Source of the DNA: Thermoplasmata archaeon
GTDB taxonomy: Archaea > Thermoplasmatota > E2 > DHVEG-1
Direction: 5' to 3'
Assembly (NCBI GenBank): GCA_003649715.1
Contig: QMSS01000040.1
Location: 1 to 11,094 of the forward strand
DNA length: 11,094 nucleotides
Shown here: piece after piece, positions 1-7,088 of the stretch
How positions within the stretch are numbered: the stretch's first letter is position 1
Layout: each line of letters starts with the position of its first letter
Position numbers and translations under genes: made by a program
Notes under the pieces: generated by a model
What the model was told of the DNA's origin: nothing
Seen by the model: the letters and a program-made list of their open reading frames with translations, nothing else
The model's database searches: none

Positions 1-50
1 AAAAATCTTTTTATGCTCAACAATCTTTACAATTTCTGTTAATATTTTCC

Positions 51-91
51 ATCCCTCCTAGATTTGTTTTCCCAACAAAAATAGGAGGGAT
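51..91. repeat. Long two-part inverted repeat (hairpin)
   Basis: The arms ATCCCTCCTA (51-60) and TAGGAGGGAT (82-91) are perfectly complementary over 10 bp. Inside them, after a 2x2 internal loop, TTTGTT (63-68) pairs with AACAAA (74-79) around the 5-nt loop TTCCC. The whole folds into a 41-nt hairpin on either strand. It could be a terminator for a gene to the left, a protein-binding site, or an RNA element. Neither arm was noticed elsewhere in the window, so it is not shown to be a dispersed repeat. Confidence 0.75.
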
Positions 92-96
92 TGGAT

Positions 97-107
97 TATT
101 TAAGTTT
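97..107 (+). promoter_or_regulatory. Possible TATA box, plus strand
   Basis: TATTTAAGTTT reads as an archaeal TATA-like element and shares the core ATTTAAGT with the element upstream of the eS1 gene on the other strand. A start about 25 nt downstream would open a transcript running through the GC-rich structured island to the palindrome at 219-236. No reading frame of note follows, so if it is used the product would be a short RNA. The match is short and the region AT-rich, so chance is a real alternative. Confidence 0.25.
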
Positions 108-189
108 TATCTTGACAGTTTCAAAAATGTTTTAATGTGTAGGGACAAAAACCTCTCTGTAAGGTATATACAACTTTAGTTTGCTGTTA

Positions 190-236
190 GAACGGGTTCA
201 GGTCCTCTGGAACAACTGAAGGGGGGATCCCCCCTT
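190..236 (+). ncRNA. Candidate structured RNA 3' end (GC-rich island)
   Basis: This island is clearly more GC-rich than its surroundings. TTCAG (197-201) can pair with CTGAA (216-220), enclosing TCC/GGA pairing (203-205 with 209-211), and the palindrome at 219-236 follows directly. T-rich sequence follows on the plus strand (TTGTTT, then T5 and T6 runs), as for a termination region, although that strand is T-rich throughout rad50 as well. A T-arm-like string, GGTTCAGGTCC (195-205), occurs, but no cloverleaf can be completed. The orientation and existence of a transcript are inferences. Confidence 0.25.
219..236. terminator. 18-bp perfect GC palindrome, terminator-like
   Basis: AAGGGGGGATCCCCCCTT is an exact palindrome. 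As RNA it can form a 7-bp stem (AAGGGGG with CCCCCTT) closed by a GATC tetraloop. On the plus strand it is followed by TTGTTT and further T runs, resembling an intrinsic terminator. On the minus strand it lies 24 nt past the rad50 stop codon, where it could instead stabilise or delimit the rad50 mRNA 3' end. Confidence 0.5.
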
Positions 237-259
237 GTTTCGCTATTTTTCTCTGTTTT

Positions 260-2365
260 TTACTCTAATTTTATTCTACTTATACCTTCTTCATCTTCTG
301 TGACTATAATTGTGTTTTCCATAAAATTTTTTATATCGTCTATGTGTGTTATGAGAAATATCTGTCTGAACTTTGATGACAGATTGTTTAATGCTTTTAT
401 GATGTTTTGTCTTCTGATGTAATCCTGTGATCCGAAGATCTCATCTAGTATTATGAAGTTGAATATGCTACCTGCTCGCTGTGTTATGATTTCGGAGATG
501 GCTAATCTGATGCATAGATTGGCTAGGTCTTCTTCTCCACCTGAGAATCTTTCTATTTTGAATGGGTTTCCATTGTCGTATATGATTATGTTGTAGTTTT
601 CATCCAGCTCTATCTCTCTGTATTTTCCATCTGTGAGTTGTTCTAGTAACTCTGATGCATATGATGATAGCATGGGTCGTATTCGTGATATTAGATGTGT
701 TCTGAAGGAGATCATGATTTCATTTAGTATTCCCAGGTATTGTTGATCTGTTTTTTCTTTTTCTATGCGTTCTCTGATTTTTTCTTGCTCTCTGATTTTT
801 TCTTGTAGATTTTTTATTTCTTGTAGGAAGAGGTTTTTTTCTCCCTCTTTTCTTTCTAGCTCAATTTTTGCGTTTTCAAGTTTTTTTCTTTTTTCGTTGA
901 GTATGTCCAGTGATTGCTGGTATTTTTTGTAGGATTCTTCAACATTTTTTTTGACTAGGTTGTATTCTTCTTCTTTGAATTCTATGTCTCCAATCCTTTC
1001 TATTTCGTCTTGTTTATTTTTTATTTCTTTTTTTTCTCTTTGTATTTCTATGTTTGTGTTTTGTATGATGGTGTTTGTTTTTTCTTGTTCTATTTGTAGT
1101 TTTTGTAGGTAGTTTTTCTTTTTTAGTAGCGCCTCTTTTTCTCGTAGTGTTCTGTTGTATGTTTCTTCGTGTTCTTTGCTTTGTTGTTGGAGTTTTTTTA
1201 TTTCATTGTTTTTGTTTTTTATGTTGTTGCCAAGTTTTTGTATTAGCCTGTTGTATTGTTCGCCTAGTGTTCTTTCGCATGTGGGGCATTTGGCTGTGGG
1301 TCCTATCTTTTCTATTTCTGTTTTTTTTTCTTTTTCTTCTTTTAGGTTTTTTTGTATGTTTTTTATCATTGTTTTTTTCTGTTCTATTTTTTTGAGTGTG
1401 TTGTTGAGTTTTTCTTGTGTTTTGTTTATTTTTTCTTCGAGTTTTTTTAGCTCTTCTTCTAGGTTTTCGTATTTTTTGAGTTTTTCTTTTTGTTTTTCGA
1501 TGTTTTTTTGTCTCTCATCTATTTTTGTTTGGAGTTTTTTTATTTCTTCTATTAGTTTGTTTTTTTTGTCGAACAGGTTTTTTTTGTCTTCTAGTTTTTG
1601 TTTGAGTTGGTTTGTTTTTTCGTATGTTTTTTTGTTGTTTTCATATTCTTTTTCTAGTAGGTCTATGTTTTTTTGGATGTTTTCTATGTTTTTTTTGTTT
1701 TGTTGTATTGTGTGTTGTATTTCTTCTGTTTGTTTTTTTAGTTTTCTTGTTTGTTGTTTGTATTTTTCTATTTTGTTTTGCCCTTGTTCGTCGGTTAGTT
1801 CTGAGTTTAGTTTTTCTATGAGGTATTTTTTGTTTTTTTTGTCTGTTCTTATTTCTGTGATTATGTCGTCTAGTATGTTTATGCCTAGCATTTTGAGTAT
1901 GAGTGGTCTTCTTTCGCTTGCGTTCATGGTTGATAATGCGTTTAGTTCTTTTTGTCTTGCGAAGATTGAGGTATAGAAGGATTTGAAGTCCAGGCCTAGT
2001 TTTTTTTGTATGTATTTGGTTACTGTTTCTGCTCCTTGTGCTGCTATTTTGTTGTTTACTGTTATGGATGCTGATGGTGCTAGTTTTTTTCCTAGCATTT
2101 CTCTTATTATTCTGTATTTGTTGTCTTCGAATATGAATTCTAGTTCTACTCTGCAGGGCTCATGGGGTTCTGCGTTTTCTCTTTTTATTTGGTCTGATGA
2201 TGTTCGTGCCGCATTTGGTCCATATAGGGCCCAGGCTATGGCTTCGAATATGGTGGTTTTTCCTGTTCCGTTTAGTCCTATTATGCCTGTTATTCCGTCT
2301 GGGAAGTCTATTGTTGTGTTTTTGAATTTTCTGAAGTTTTTTAGTGTTAGTGTTTTGAGTATCAT
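260..2365 (-). CDS. rad50: DNA double-strand break repair ATPase Rad50
   Basis: This is an SMC-like ATPase that partners Mre11 to tether and process DNA double-strand break ends. The 701-residue protein shows an N-terminal ATPase half with Walker A GLNGTGKTT (30-38) and a Q-loop-region segment FARQKE near 135-140. A long Lys/Glu/Asn/Gln-rich coiled coil spans about 170-545 and is interrupted by the zinc hook CPTC (360-363). The C-terminal half holds the ABC signature FSGGEED (607-613), Walker B IILDE (638-642), a D-loop (GSQD) and a switch His in THIDD (673-677). All catalytic parts are present. The length is on the short side for Rad50, implying a short coiled coil. The ATG follows the mre11 stop by 15 nt and the SD GAGG overlaps that stop codon, so co-translation is likely. 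The coding strand is extremely A-rich, including an A9 run just before the hook (opposite 1321-1329). Confidence 0.97.
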   Translation of the reverse strand: MILKTLTLKNFRKFKNTTIDFPDGITGIIGLNGTGKTTIFEAIAWALYGPNAARTSSDQIKRENAEPHEPCRVELEFIFEDNKYRIIREMLGKKLAPSASITVNNKIAAQGAETVTKYIQKKLGLDFKSFYTSIFARQKELNALSTMNASERRPLILKMLGINILDDIITEIRTDKKNKKYLIEKLNSELTDEQGQNKIEKYKQQTRKLKKQTEEIQHTIQQNKKNIENIQKNIDLLEKEYENNKKTYEKTNQLKQKLEDKKNLFDKKNKLIEEIKKLQTKIDERQKNIEKQKEKLKKYENLEEELKKLEEKINKTQEKLNNTLKKIEQKKTMIKNIQKNLKEEKEKKTEIEKIGPTAKCPTCERTLGEQYNRLIQKLGNNIKNKNNEIKKLQQQSKEHEETYNRTLREKEALLKKKNYLQKLQIEQEKTNTIIQNTNIEIQREKKEIKNKQDEIERIGDIEFKEEEYNLVKKNVEESYKKYQQSLDILNEKRKKLENAKIELERKEGEKNLFLQEIKNLQEKIREQEKIRERIEKEKTDQQYLGILNEIMISFRTHLISRIRPMLSSYASELLEQLTDGKYREIELDENYNIIIYDNGNPFKIERFSGGEEDLANLCIRLAISEIITQRAGSIFNFIILDEIFGSQDYIRRQNIIKALNNLSSKFRQIFLITHIDDIKNFMENTIIVTEDEEGISRIKLE

Positions 2366-2384
2366 TTTTTTGTTTTTTCCTCAC
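2366..2384 (-). promoter_or_regulatory. rad50 ribosome binding site overlapping mre11 stop
   Basis: On the minus strand the mre11 TGA runs into GG, giving TGAGGA followed by an A-rich spacer of about 12 nt and the rad50 ATG. This places the Shine-Dalgarno site on the stop codon of the upstream gene, a usual layout for coupled translation of two subunits of one complex. Confidence 0.6.
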
Positions 2385-3529
2385 AATTGTTCTTTTTTTG
2401 TTTCTATTTTTTGTATGTATTGTAGGCCGAGTTTTAGCAGTTTTTCTTTTTCTTGTATGTTGTTTTGTTGTTGTAGGAATGTTTTGAATTCTTCTGCTAC
2501 GGTGTTTATCTTGTATGCTGTGTTTTGTGATATTTTTTCTTCTTTGATTATGTCTGTTTTGATCTCGTAGTGTGTTGCCCCTAAGCTTTTTTCTCTTATT
2601 GTGTTGAAGTCGATTCCTCTGTATATGTGCATGGGGATGTTTTTTAGGTTGATTCGAAATATTTTTTCTTTGGGATCTATTTTTTCTATGATTTCTCCTA
2701 TTTTTTTCATTATTTCGGTGATGGATAGGTGTTGGCATTGTATGGGTGGTGTGTCTATCATGGGTCTGTTTTTTAGTGGTATGAAGTTGTGTCTGTTTTT
2801 GCCGTTGTTTGTTTCTAGTTCTATGAATCCTTTTTGTTCCATGGCTTCTGCGAATGTGAGATGTTCGGTGGATCCTGAGTAGAATGAGTTTTCAGTTACT
2901 TGTGTATATTTGTGGTAGTGTCCAAGTGCTATGTAATCGAATTCTTTTTTTAGGAAATGTATTGGTATGAGTAGCTCGTTGAAGTCGTTCATGCTGAACT
3001 CTTGTATTCCCTTTACACATCCATGTAGCATGACTATGTTGTAGTCTGCAGATTTGTCTATGCTGATTTTTTTGAGATTGTCGATGTATTCCTTTTTAGT
3101 CTGACATTGAGGAACTGCATGGATACTTATTTTTTCATCATTATTTTTTGTTGTGAGTATGATTTTTTCATATCTACCATTGTATACTGGGTATACATGG
3201 TCTAGATGTTCAAATATGTTGAATATGTTTCCTGTTTCCCTGAGACGTGGTGTTTCGTGGTTTCCAGATATGATTATAATTGGTATTTCTTTTTTTGAGA
3301 TACGTAGTATCTGCTGTACGGCTGTTGTGATAGCTCTGTTTGTAGGTCGTACGGAGTCGAATAGATCACCGGTGTGTAGTATGAGATCTGGTTTTGTTTC
3401 AACAGCGTAGTCAACGAATTGTTTGAAGGCGTCATAGATATCTATCTCCCTCTGGTTTATCCCATCCTCGGTTGTCTTTCTATAAGCTGTGTATCCCAGA
3501 TGTGTGTCGGAAACGTGTAGTATCCTCAA
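2381..3529 (-). CDS. mre11: DNA double-strand break repair nuclease Mre11
   Basis: This is a metallophosphoesterase-type nuclease (Mn-dependent exo- and endonuclease in characterised family members) that acts with Rad50 on DNA ends. The 382-residue length is typical of archaeal Mre11. Metal-ligand motifs are complete and in order: SDTHLG (D8, H10), HTGDLFD (D55), GNHETP (N90, H91), LHG (H169) and GHYHK (H204, H206). The C-terminal part (about 260-382) should form the capping and Rad50-binding regions. The start is TTG at 3529: the protein then begins MRILHVSD as expected for the family, no nearby in-frame ATG exists upstream, and a strong SD (GGGGAGGT) lies about 10 nt before it. The reductase gene ends 52 nt upstream without a clear TATA box between, so read-through from that gene is possible. 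Confidence 0.97.
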   Translation of the reverse strand: MRILHVSDTHLGYTAYRKTTEDGINQREIDIYDAFKQFVDYAVETKPDLILHTGDLFDSVRPTNRAITTAVQQILRISKKEIPIIIISGNHETPRLRETGNIFNIFEHLDHVYPVYNGRYEKIILTTKNNDEKISIHAVPQCQTKKEYIDNLKKISIDKSADYNIVMLHGCVKGIQEFSMNDFNELLIPIHFLKKEFDYIALGHYHKYTQVTENSFYSGSTEHLTFAEAMEQKGFIELETNNGKNRHNFIPLKNRPMIDTPPIQCQHLSITEIMKKIGEIIEKIDPKEKIFRINLKNIPMHIYRGIDFNTIREKSLGATHYEIKTDIIKEEKISQNTAYKINTVAEEFKTFLQQQNNIQEKEKLLKLGLQYIQKIETKKEQL

Positions 3530-3539
3530 ACCTTGCTTT

Positions 3540-3547
3540 ACCTCCCC
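3540..3547 (-). promoter_or_regulatory. Strong Shine-Dalgarno site deciding the TTG start of mre11
   Basis: The minus strand reads GGGGAGGT about 10 nt before the TTG at 3529. It supports TTG as the true start and is one of the strongest SD sequences in the window, perhaps compensating for the weak start codon. Confidence 0.65.
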
Positions 3548-3581
3548 AAAGCATTGTTTTTTTCTAAAAAGAACCCACTTT

Positions 3582-4976
3582 TTATGATGATGATTTTTTG
3601 TGATGTTTTAGTTTTATATAGGCTGCATCGCAGGCGAGGGTTATGGCATCTAATGTTGGTGCAATTGTTGGTGCATATGCTGTTTCAAGTTTTCTAAGTT
3701 TTTCCACTTTCATCTCATTATATATGGCGCAAGCAAATGTGTTTATCCTCTGTGCAGCGTTGCTTCCAACTGCCTGAGCAGATAGTATCCTACCTGTTTC
3801 TCCATGTATCAATGTTTTTATTATGATAGGCTCGCCACCCGGTAAATATTTTGGTAGTGATGAGCCTTTGAATTTCCCTGAGACCATCAAGTTTTTTTGC
3901 AGAGATTTTTCTGTGGGTCCAACCGCAGCTATTTCTATTTCAAAAAACCTTGATGTACGTGTCTGTAGGATACCATCTGGCATCTCATAGTTTCCACCTG
4001 CTGCATTTATGCCAGCTGCAATACCCTGTCTTACTGCTATACTGCCAAGTCCAACCTGAGCAGGTTTTTTTGTAACAAAATCTATGTATTCTGTGCAATC
4101 CCCCGCTGCATAAACGTCTCTAATTGTGGTCTCACATCTTTTATCAACTATTATACCCCCTGTCTCTCCTATCCTGCAGCCTATTTTTTTAGCTAATGAT
4201 ATCTCTGGTTTGATTCCAGCTGCGATAACCAGTATATCAGTATCTATCTCTTTTTCCTCACCTGTTTCTTTGTTCTTAATAAACACTTTGTTGATTTTCC
4301 CATTTCTACCATATACTCCTGTTATAATATGATTCATAAACAATGTTACATATTTGCCGATCATTTGTAAAACCATGTCAGACATATCACTGTCTAAAGA
4401 ATTTGCCAGCACAGTTGGTAGAGCCTCTACAATAGTGACCTTCATCCCTTTTTTATACAAACAGTCAGCCACCTCTAAGCCTATCATACCAGCTCCAACT
4501 ATGGTTGCTTTTTCATCATTTTTTATTTCAAAAAATATTTGCCGTGCATCCTCTATGGTTCTAAGAACATGGACCCCATATAGTAGCCTCCCATTTTGAT
4601 AAACATTTTGTATGGGCGGAATATAGGGTCTAGCACCTGTTGCTATAACAAGACTATCATATGTTTTTTCTATCACAGTACCCCCTTGTCTACCTACAAC
4701 TAGATGTTTTTTTACATCTATCCTCTCAACCCTTGTTTCTAGGAAAATGTTTATCCCTTGTTTTTCAAACCATTCTCTGGGGAACTCTATAAGCTCCTCA
4801 AATTTTGGTATCTCACCAGATATAGCATATGGGAGGCCACATTTAGAGTACTGTGGATACATGGTTTTTTCAAAAATGGTTATACTGGCTTTTCTATCCG
4901 TCTTCCTTGCAAACTGGGCAGCTGTTCCACCTGCAGCGCCACATCCAATTACAACTATCTCTCTGTTATCTCCCAT
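3582..4976 (-). CDS. FAD-dependent pyridine nucleotide-disulfide oxidoreductase (CoA-disulfide reductase / NADH oxidase type)
   Basis: A flavoprotein expected to use NAD(P)H to reduce CoA disulfide, polysulfide or O2 in the cytoplasm. The 464 residues contain an N-terminal FAD-binding GCGAAG (11-16), the active-site segment SKCGLPY with a single redox Cys (C46), and ATGARPYIPP (112-121). The NAD-binding GAGMIG (161-166) is followed by an acidic residue (E184) at the end of the next strand, which suggests NADH preference. The second FAD motif AAGDC (290-294) and a C-terminal dimerisation domain with the family-type tyrosine in ETAYAPT (431-437) complete the fold. The single Cys excludes glutathione or lipoamide reductases, which use a Cys pair. 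No rhodanese domain is fused. CoA-disulfide reductase, NADH oxidase and NAD(P)H:polysulfide reductase cannot be separated from sequence alone. The ATG at 4976 follows an SD region (GGAGGAGATGAGG) at 4988-5000. Confidence 0.9.
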   Translation of the reverse strand: MGDNREIVVIGCGAAGGTAAQFARKTDRKASITIFEKTMYPQYSKCGLPYAISGEIPKFEELIEFPREWFEKQGINIFLETRVERIDVKKHLVVGRQGGTVIEKTYDSLVIATGARPYIPPIQNVYQNGRLLYGVHVLRTIEDARQIFFEIKNDEKATIVGAGMIGLEVADCLYKKGMKVTIVEALPTVLANSLDSDMSDMVLQMIGKYVTLFMNHIITGVYGRNGKINKVFIKNKETGEEKEIDTDILVIAAGIKPEISLAKKIGCRIGETGGIIVDKRCETTIRDVYAAGDCTEYIDFVTKKPAQVGLGSIAVRQGIAAGINAAGGNYEMPDGILQTRTSRFFEIEIAAVGPTEKSLQKNLMVSGKFKGSSLPKYLPGGEPIIIKTLIHGETGRILSAQAVGSNAAQRINTFACAIYNEMKVEKLRKLETAYAPTIAPTLDAITLACDAAYIKLKHHKKSSS

Positions 4977-4987
4977 AGAAAGATAAT

Positions 4988-5000
4988 CCTCATCTCCTCC
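4988..5000 (-). promoter_or_regulatory. Purine-rich ribosome binding region of the reductase gene
   Basis: GGAGGAGATGAGG on the minus strand lies 11 nt before the ATG and offers more than one SD register. It supports the ATG at 4976 as the start. An ATG inside this stretch is in another frame and is not the start. Confidence 0.55.
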
Positions 5001-5035
5001 TAAATGATCCCATTGTTTTTTAATGTTTTTTCAAC

Positions 5036-5078
5036 CCCGCTCATTCCTATATGTTGTATGCAAGTTTTTAGGTGCGGG
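5036..5078. repeat. GC-rich imperfect inverted repeat between the Ntn-hydrolase and reductase genes
   Basis: CCCGC (5036-5040) pairs with GCGGG (5074-5078), and CCT (5046-5048) with AGG (5070-5072), enclosing an AT-rich loop. It is the only GC-rich patch in this spacer. It could fold as a 3' hairpin of the Ntn-hydrolase mRNA or be an operator for the reductase gene. No T tract follows on the minus strand, so it is not a classic terminator. A weak TATA-like ACATATAGG lies within it. Confidence 0.35.
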
Positions 5079-5083
5079 TAGAA

Positions 5084-7048
5084 TCAATTTCTTTTCCTTG
5101 TAGTTATTGCGATTATTGCTATAAAAGATACTGCAGATAAGACAGCGATCAAAGCTAGTTTTCCTCTTGCGTCTAATGAGGCAATGTCCTCCCCTGTGTT
5201 TCTTATATATCCCTGGCTTGTTTGTTCATCATATATTTTGTTCATAAGTAGATCGTTGCTTTGTCTAAAAGATTTTTGTAGATATTCAAAACCTGGTTCA
5301 TACATTTTTTTCTCAACAAGATCGAGTCCTATACAATAGTTTCTTTCAGCTGATAAAACATTTTTTCCAATATCCTTAGCTGCATCGATCCAGGATCTGC
5401 AGATACTCAGTATGATATCAATGATCTTATCAACAATAATAGCATCATCTCCATCTAGGATTTCCATCAGTTTATATGTTGCATTTTCCATCGTTTCAAG
5501 GGAGAGAGAATAATTTTTACTCCAAATGTTTTTTATGACATCTATCATCCGTTGTTTTTTTTCTCTGGGCATCTTAGATGTTTCCACCCATATCTGTTCT
5601 GTTAGCAACGCCTGTTTCTGCATACCTATATCTATGGTTGTGAGTAAATCACTGATCTTGGATTCCTTTTTCTCATCATGTTTGTCATCTACAAGTACAG
5701 CTGCTAATTCCTCTATGTTTTTCATCTCATTTAAAAACACATTCTCTGTTCTGCTAAATGATGACATAAGTTTTTGATTATATCCATAGGTTTTTAGCAG
5801 TTCCAGTGATATCTTTGCTGCCTCACCAGACATATAAGGTTTATAAATTTTTGTGTCACATATATGAACTGGAATGTATATGGAAGAGCAGGCATGGTTT
5901 GCTGCAAACCATCCGCTGCTCATGATTCTGTGATTTTTGTATGGTATTTTGTATATCATTGCTGATTCAAACATGTAGTTTTTTTCACACATTCCCCGTA
6001 GCCCATCTAGATCGCTGCTGTTAAGTCGCGACCAGTTCATCAGGTCTCTAACAGTGATGAATCCATATCTGGGTTCTATGATGTCCATCAATTTGTTCTC
6101 CCATGCCTTGAACTTGTATGAAACCCGGATCTTTGCCCTGTTGTCATTGTTTTCTAACAGTTCTACACTAAAGTCTCCTACTGTTTTTCTTTCTCCAACA
6201 TGTATTCTCGTTTTTCTACCTGTCACTCTAATCCCTTTATCAATGATTTTGAGAGAGGGGGTTTGTTTCACATCAACCCAGTTGTCTCCAATATCAATAA
6301 CTCTGATTCCATATAAGGATCCTAATCTCAAGACTCCTCCTTTTCGGACATATCTCTCTTTTACAGTATCAAATGATGAGGATATAGGGAGTTTTCTATG
6401 AACCTGTGTTTTCCACAGATCTTTTGGATAGTTTGACATAACGATGACATCGTCATTGATTTCTCTTATACTGTAGTGAAATGCATCTGCCTCCACCACA
6501 TATGCCTTTTGAGGCCCCACTATAAAGAGGTTTTCAGAAACAGCAGATGCATGTAGATTGTCCACAGCATCTACAGTCATTAAAAAGACTGCTTCTTCCT
6601 CATTATCTGCGCTTTGGCAGGCATATCGTATCCAATCGAAGTCATCCCATGCATATTTTGTTGGATTTTTCCAGTTGGACATGGTATCAGCATCGCCATA
6701 TGCCAGACCTGCATCGCTGAGAGCCATACCTGCCTTCACTATAGCCGGTGGTGTGTCCCCTCTTGTGGCAACTCCTATAAACCTATGTTTCACTTTAAAA
6801 CTCATATGGCTGCCACTCCATGGATGATGATATGTATAGTCGTACCCCCTAGGCACGATGCACAACACCTGCAATCCTGGTCTACTTGGGTCCCTCACCT
6901 TTAACAGTAGATTGTATTCTCCACCAGTGGCATCCCCTACAGCTATAATGTTTTTACATCCCTCTACAGGAATTGTTAAAATAGGAATTGAAAGCAGAGA
7001 GAAGGCTATGAATATGATAAGGAGATTTTTTTTACCCAGCCATTGCAT
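5084..7048 (-). CDS. Secreted, C-terminally anchored Ntn-hydrolase (peptidase C69 / acyltransferase C45-like)
   Basis: Likely an amide or peptide hydrolase acting outside the cell. Residues 1-30 form a signal peptide (Lys6-Lys7, hydrophobic core about 8-27). Cys31 follows directly in EGCKNIIAVGDATGGEYN, matching the N-terminal nucleophile Cys and VG..A..GG pattern of C69/U34 and related Ntn-hydrolases. Later family-like stretches are GMALSDAGLAYGD (107-119), SENLFIVGPQKAYVVEAD (171-188) and the late core FAANHACSSIYIPVH (381-395). A beta-rich module at about 236-315 appears inserted. Residues 430-628 are mostly helical and charged, and a transmembrane segment (about 630-648) ends in TTRKRN, giving a C-terminal anchor. 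At 654 residues it is longer than typical C69 dipeptidases. The substrate cannot be told. No SD precedes the ATG; a TATA box about 25 nt upstream suggests a leaderless mRNA. Confidence 0.75.
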   Translation of the reverse strand: MQWLGKKNLLIIFIAFSLLSIPILTIPVEGCKNIIAVGDATGGEYNLLLKVRDPSRPGLQVLCIVPRGYDYTYHHPWSGSHMSFKVKHRFIGVATRGDTPPAIVKAGMALSDAGLAYGDADTMSNWKNPTKYAWDDFDWIRYACQSADNEEEAVFLMTVDAVDNLHASAVSENLFIVGPQKAYVVEADAFHYSIREINDDVIVMSNYPKDLWKTQVHRKLPISSSFDTVKERYVRKGGVLRLGSLYGIRVIDIGDNWVDVKQTPSLKIIDKGIRVTGRKTRIHVGERKTVGDFSVELLENNDNRAKIRVSYKFKAWENKLMDIIEPRYGFITVRDLMNWSRLNSSDLDGLRGMCEKNYMFESAMIYKIPYKNHRIMSSGWFAANHACSSIYIPVHICDTKIYKPYMSGEAAKISLELLKTYGYNQKLMSSFSRTENVFLNEMKNIEELAAVLVDDKHDEKKESKISDLLTTIDIGMQKQALLTEQIWVETSKMPREKKQRMIDVIKNIWSKNYSLSLETMENATYKLMEILDGDDAIIVDKIIDIILSICRSWIDAAKDIGKNVLSAERNYCIGLDLVEKKMYEPGFEYLQKSFRQSNDLLMNKIYDEQTSQGYIRNTGEDIASLDARGKLALIAVLSAVSFIAIIAITTRKRN

Positions 7049-7068
7049 AAGATAAACATAACTATCAG

Positions 7069-7080
7069 AAATATATAAAT
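7069..7080 (-). promoter_or_regulatory. TATA box of the Ntn-hydrolase gene (probably leaderless)
   Basis: The minus strand reads TATTTATATATT, a good archaeal TATA box centred about 26 nt before the ATG at 7048. Transcription would therefore start at or within a few nt of the start codon, and no SD lies between. This contrasts with the SD-led neighbours. Confidence 0.6.
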
Positions 7081-7088
7081 AGTTTGTT

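Larger units (their letters stand above)
1..259. other. Gene-free left-end region downstream of rad50
   Basis: No convincing protein gene is present on either strand; the longest plus-strand frames from ATG are only about 14 codons. The stretch holds a long hairpin at 51-91, a TATA-like plus-strand element near 97-107, and a GC-rich structured island at about 190-236 ending in a perfect palindrome. In a genome this AT-rich, such a GC island often marks structured RNA. On the minus strand, T5 tracts opposite A runs at 147-151, 123-127 and 77-81 could terminate the rad50 transcript. Whatever gene lies further left is outside the window. Confidence 0.6.

Noticed and set aside
130..216. tRNA gene suggested by a T-arm-like GGTTCAGGTCC at 195-205
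   Set aside because: The flanking stem has a mismatch, and no matching acceptor, D-arm or anticodon stem could be built upstream or on the other strand.
1155..1976. Long plus-strand reading frame of 273 codons opposite rad50
   Set aside because: It is almost all Phe, Ser, Leu and Cys, as expected from the antisense of an A-rich Lys/Glu/Asn coding strand. Rad50 on the other strand has complete motifs.
2160..2738. Minus-strand frame of 192 codons across the mre11-rad50 junction
   Set aside because: It is out of frame with both genes, rich in Arg, His, Asn and Lys from frame-shifted A-rich codons, and shows no domain; both real genes cover the same bases.
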